Notes under the pieces: generated by a model | Database searches by the model: none | What the model saw: the letters and a program-made list of their open reading frames with translations, nothing else | What the model was told of the DNA's origin: nothing | Program-made: the position numbers and the translations under genes | Source of the DNA: SIG607 sp045586405 | GTDB taxonomy: Bacteria > Bacillota > Clostridia > Oscillospirales > Acutalibacteraceae | DNA length: 63,327 nucleotides | Reading direction: 5' to 3' | NCBI GenBank assembly: GCA_045586405.1 | Contig: JAZNAG010000017.1 | Coordinates: forward strand, 1 to 63,327 | Shown: piece by piece, positions 63,238 to 63,327 of the stretch | Layout of the letters: every line of letters begins with the position of its first letter | Position numbering within the stretch: position 1 is the stretch's first letter

Positions 63238-63327
63238 ATGGCAAAAAAGGGACAAATACAACGAAAATACTCGACTGAATTCAAAATAAGTGTTATAGTA
63301 GATATGCGAGAACACCATTTGAGTTAT
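63238..63327 (+). CDS. IS3-family transposase OrfA, 5' end only
   Basis: Thirty codons are visible, ending at the window edge. The reading begins MAKKGQIQRKYSTEFKISVI, which matches the start of IS3-type OrfA helix-turn-helix proteins (the YSTEFK motif). GGAGG lies 11 bases ahead of the ATG. Confidence 0.8.
   Translation, partial: MAKKGQIQRKYSTEFKISVIVDMREHHLSY

Larger units (their letters stand above)
63192..63327 (+). mobile_element. IS3-family insertion sequence, left end (cut by window)
   Basis: The TG-starting end with CACCCCAAAAGTTAGAC is typical of IS3-family terminal repeats. It lies ~20 bases after the pyrI stop and is followed by the start of an OrfA frame. The right end lies outside the window, so full length and target repeat cannot be seen. 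Confidence 0.8.

Noticed and set aside
62953..63318. A 121-codon minus-strand frame across pyrI and the IS end
   Set aside because: It is antisense to pyrI and crosses the boundary of the insertion sequence, so it cannot be an old gene.
1..63327. CRISPR arrays, tRNA and rRNA genes, prophage genes
   Set aside because: I looked for regular short repeats, cloverleaf ends and phage structural genes and saw none. A covariance-model scan would be needed to exclude small RNAs fully.

Overview
The window reads as a chromosomal segment of a low-to-mid-GC, spore-forming, Gram-positive anaerobe of the Clostridia, probably an Oscillospirales/Ruminococcaceae-like gut bacterium. The supporting markers are an uninterrupted sigK, gerW/ytfJ next to a DUF2953 gene, the Firmicutes pair glgC+glgD, a tryptophan T-box leader, an L21 leader ahead of rplU-prp-rpmA with a cleavable L27 extension, pyruvate:ferredoxin oxidoreductase, and a glycyl radical enzyme with its activase. 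Placement is by gene content only.

Layout. 1-4.9 kb: the 3' part of a HAD hydrolase, then an AraC regulator divergent from a glycyl radical enzyme and its radical-SAM activase. 4.9-8.7 kb: a two-gene minus-strand operon for a large TPR/membrane/beta-helix protein and a zinc-ribbon/Sel1 protein, neither of known function. 8.9-14.6 kb: a YgjV-like membrane protein, a polyol dehydrogenase plus xylulokinase operon divergent from a DeoR regulator, an IclR gene that has lost its start, and a GH130 mannoside phosphorylase. 14.8-20.5 kb: glycogen operon glgB-C-D-A. 20.6-23.0 kb: uppP, then a solitary trpB behind a Trp T-box. 23.1-30.0 kb: small regulators, mtaB, an HPr-like protein without the catalytic histidine, an ABC exporter with a PqqD-like protein, and a DUF6106-nnr-lipoprotein operon. 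30.1-40.4 kb: nifJ, sigK, an SDR, rplU-prp-rpmA, obgE-mrnC, two tandem polysaccharide deacetylases and an Lrp-type regulator.

40.5-50.1 kb is a surface-polymer locus: UDP-galactopyranose mutase, four family-2 glycosyltransferases, a Wzy-like polymerase, a Wzx-like flippase, a TagB/TagF-like glycerophosphotransferase and TagD. It suggests a polymer with galactofuranose and glycerol phosphate. 50.2-52.1 kb: greA, a monofunctional transglycosylase and an SGNH hydrolase. 52.1-54.1 kb (minus): a tiny membrane-peptide ORF and a coupled operon DUF2953-gerW-ECF S component-C39-like peptidase. 54.2-63.2 kb: UMP biosynthesis operon pyrC-carB-pyrK-pyrD-pyrF-pyrE-pyrB-pyrI, without carA. An IS3-family element begins about 20 bases after pyrI and runs off the window.

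Most transcription units have readable sigma-A promoters and strong hairpin terminators, many serving two convergent genes. No tRNA, rRNA, CRISPR array or prophage was recognised. No gene set here is clearly a new system. The best leads are the unusual glycyl radical enzyme, the orphan PqqD-ABC pair, the TPR/beta-helix operon, sigK with its ribosome binding site inside a terminator-like hairpin, and a divergent promoter pair sharing one palindromic -35 box.
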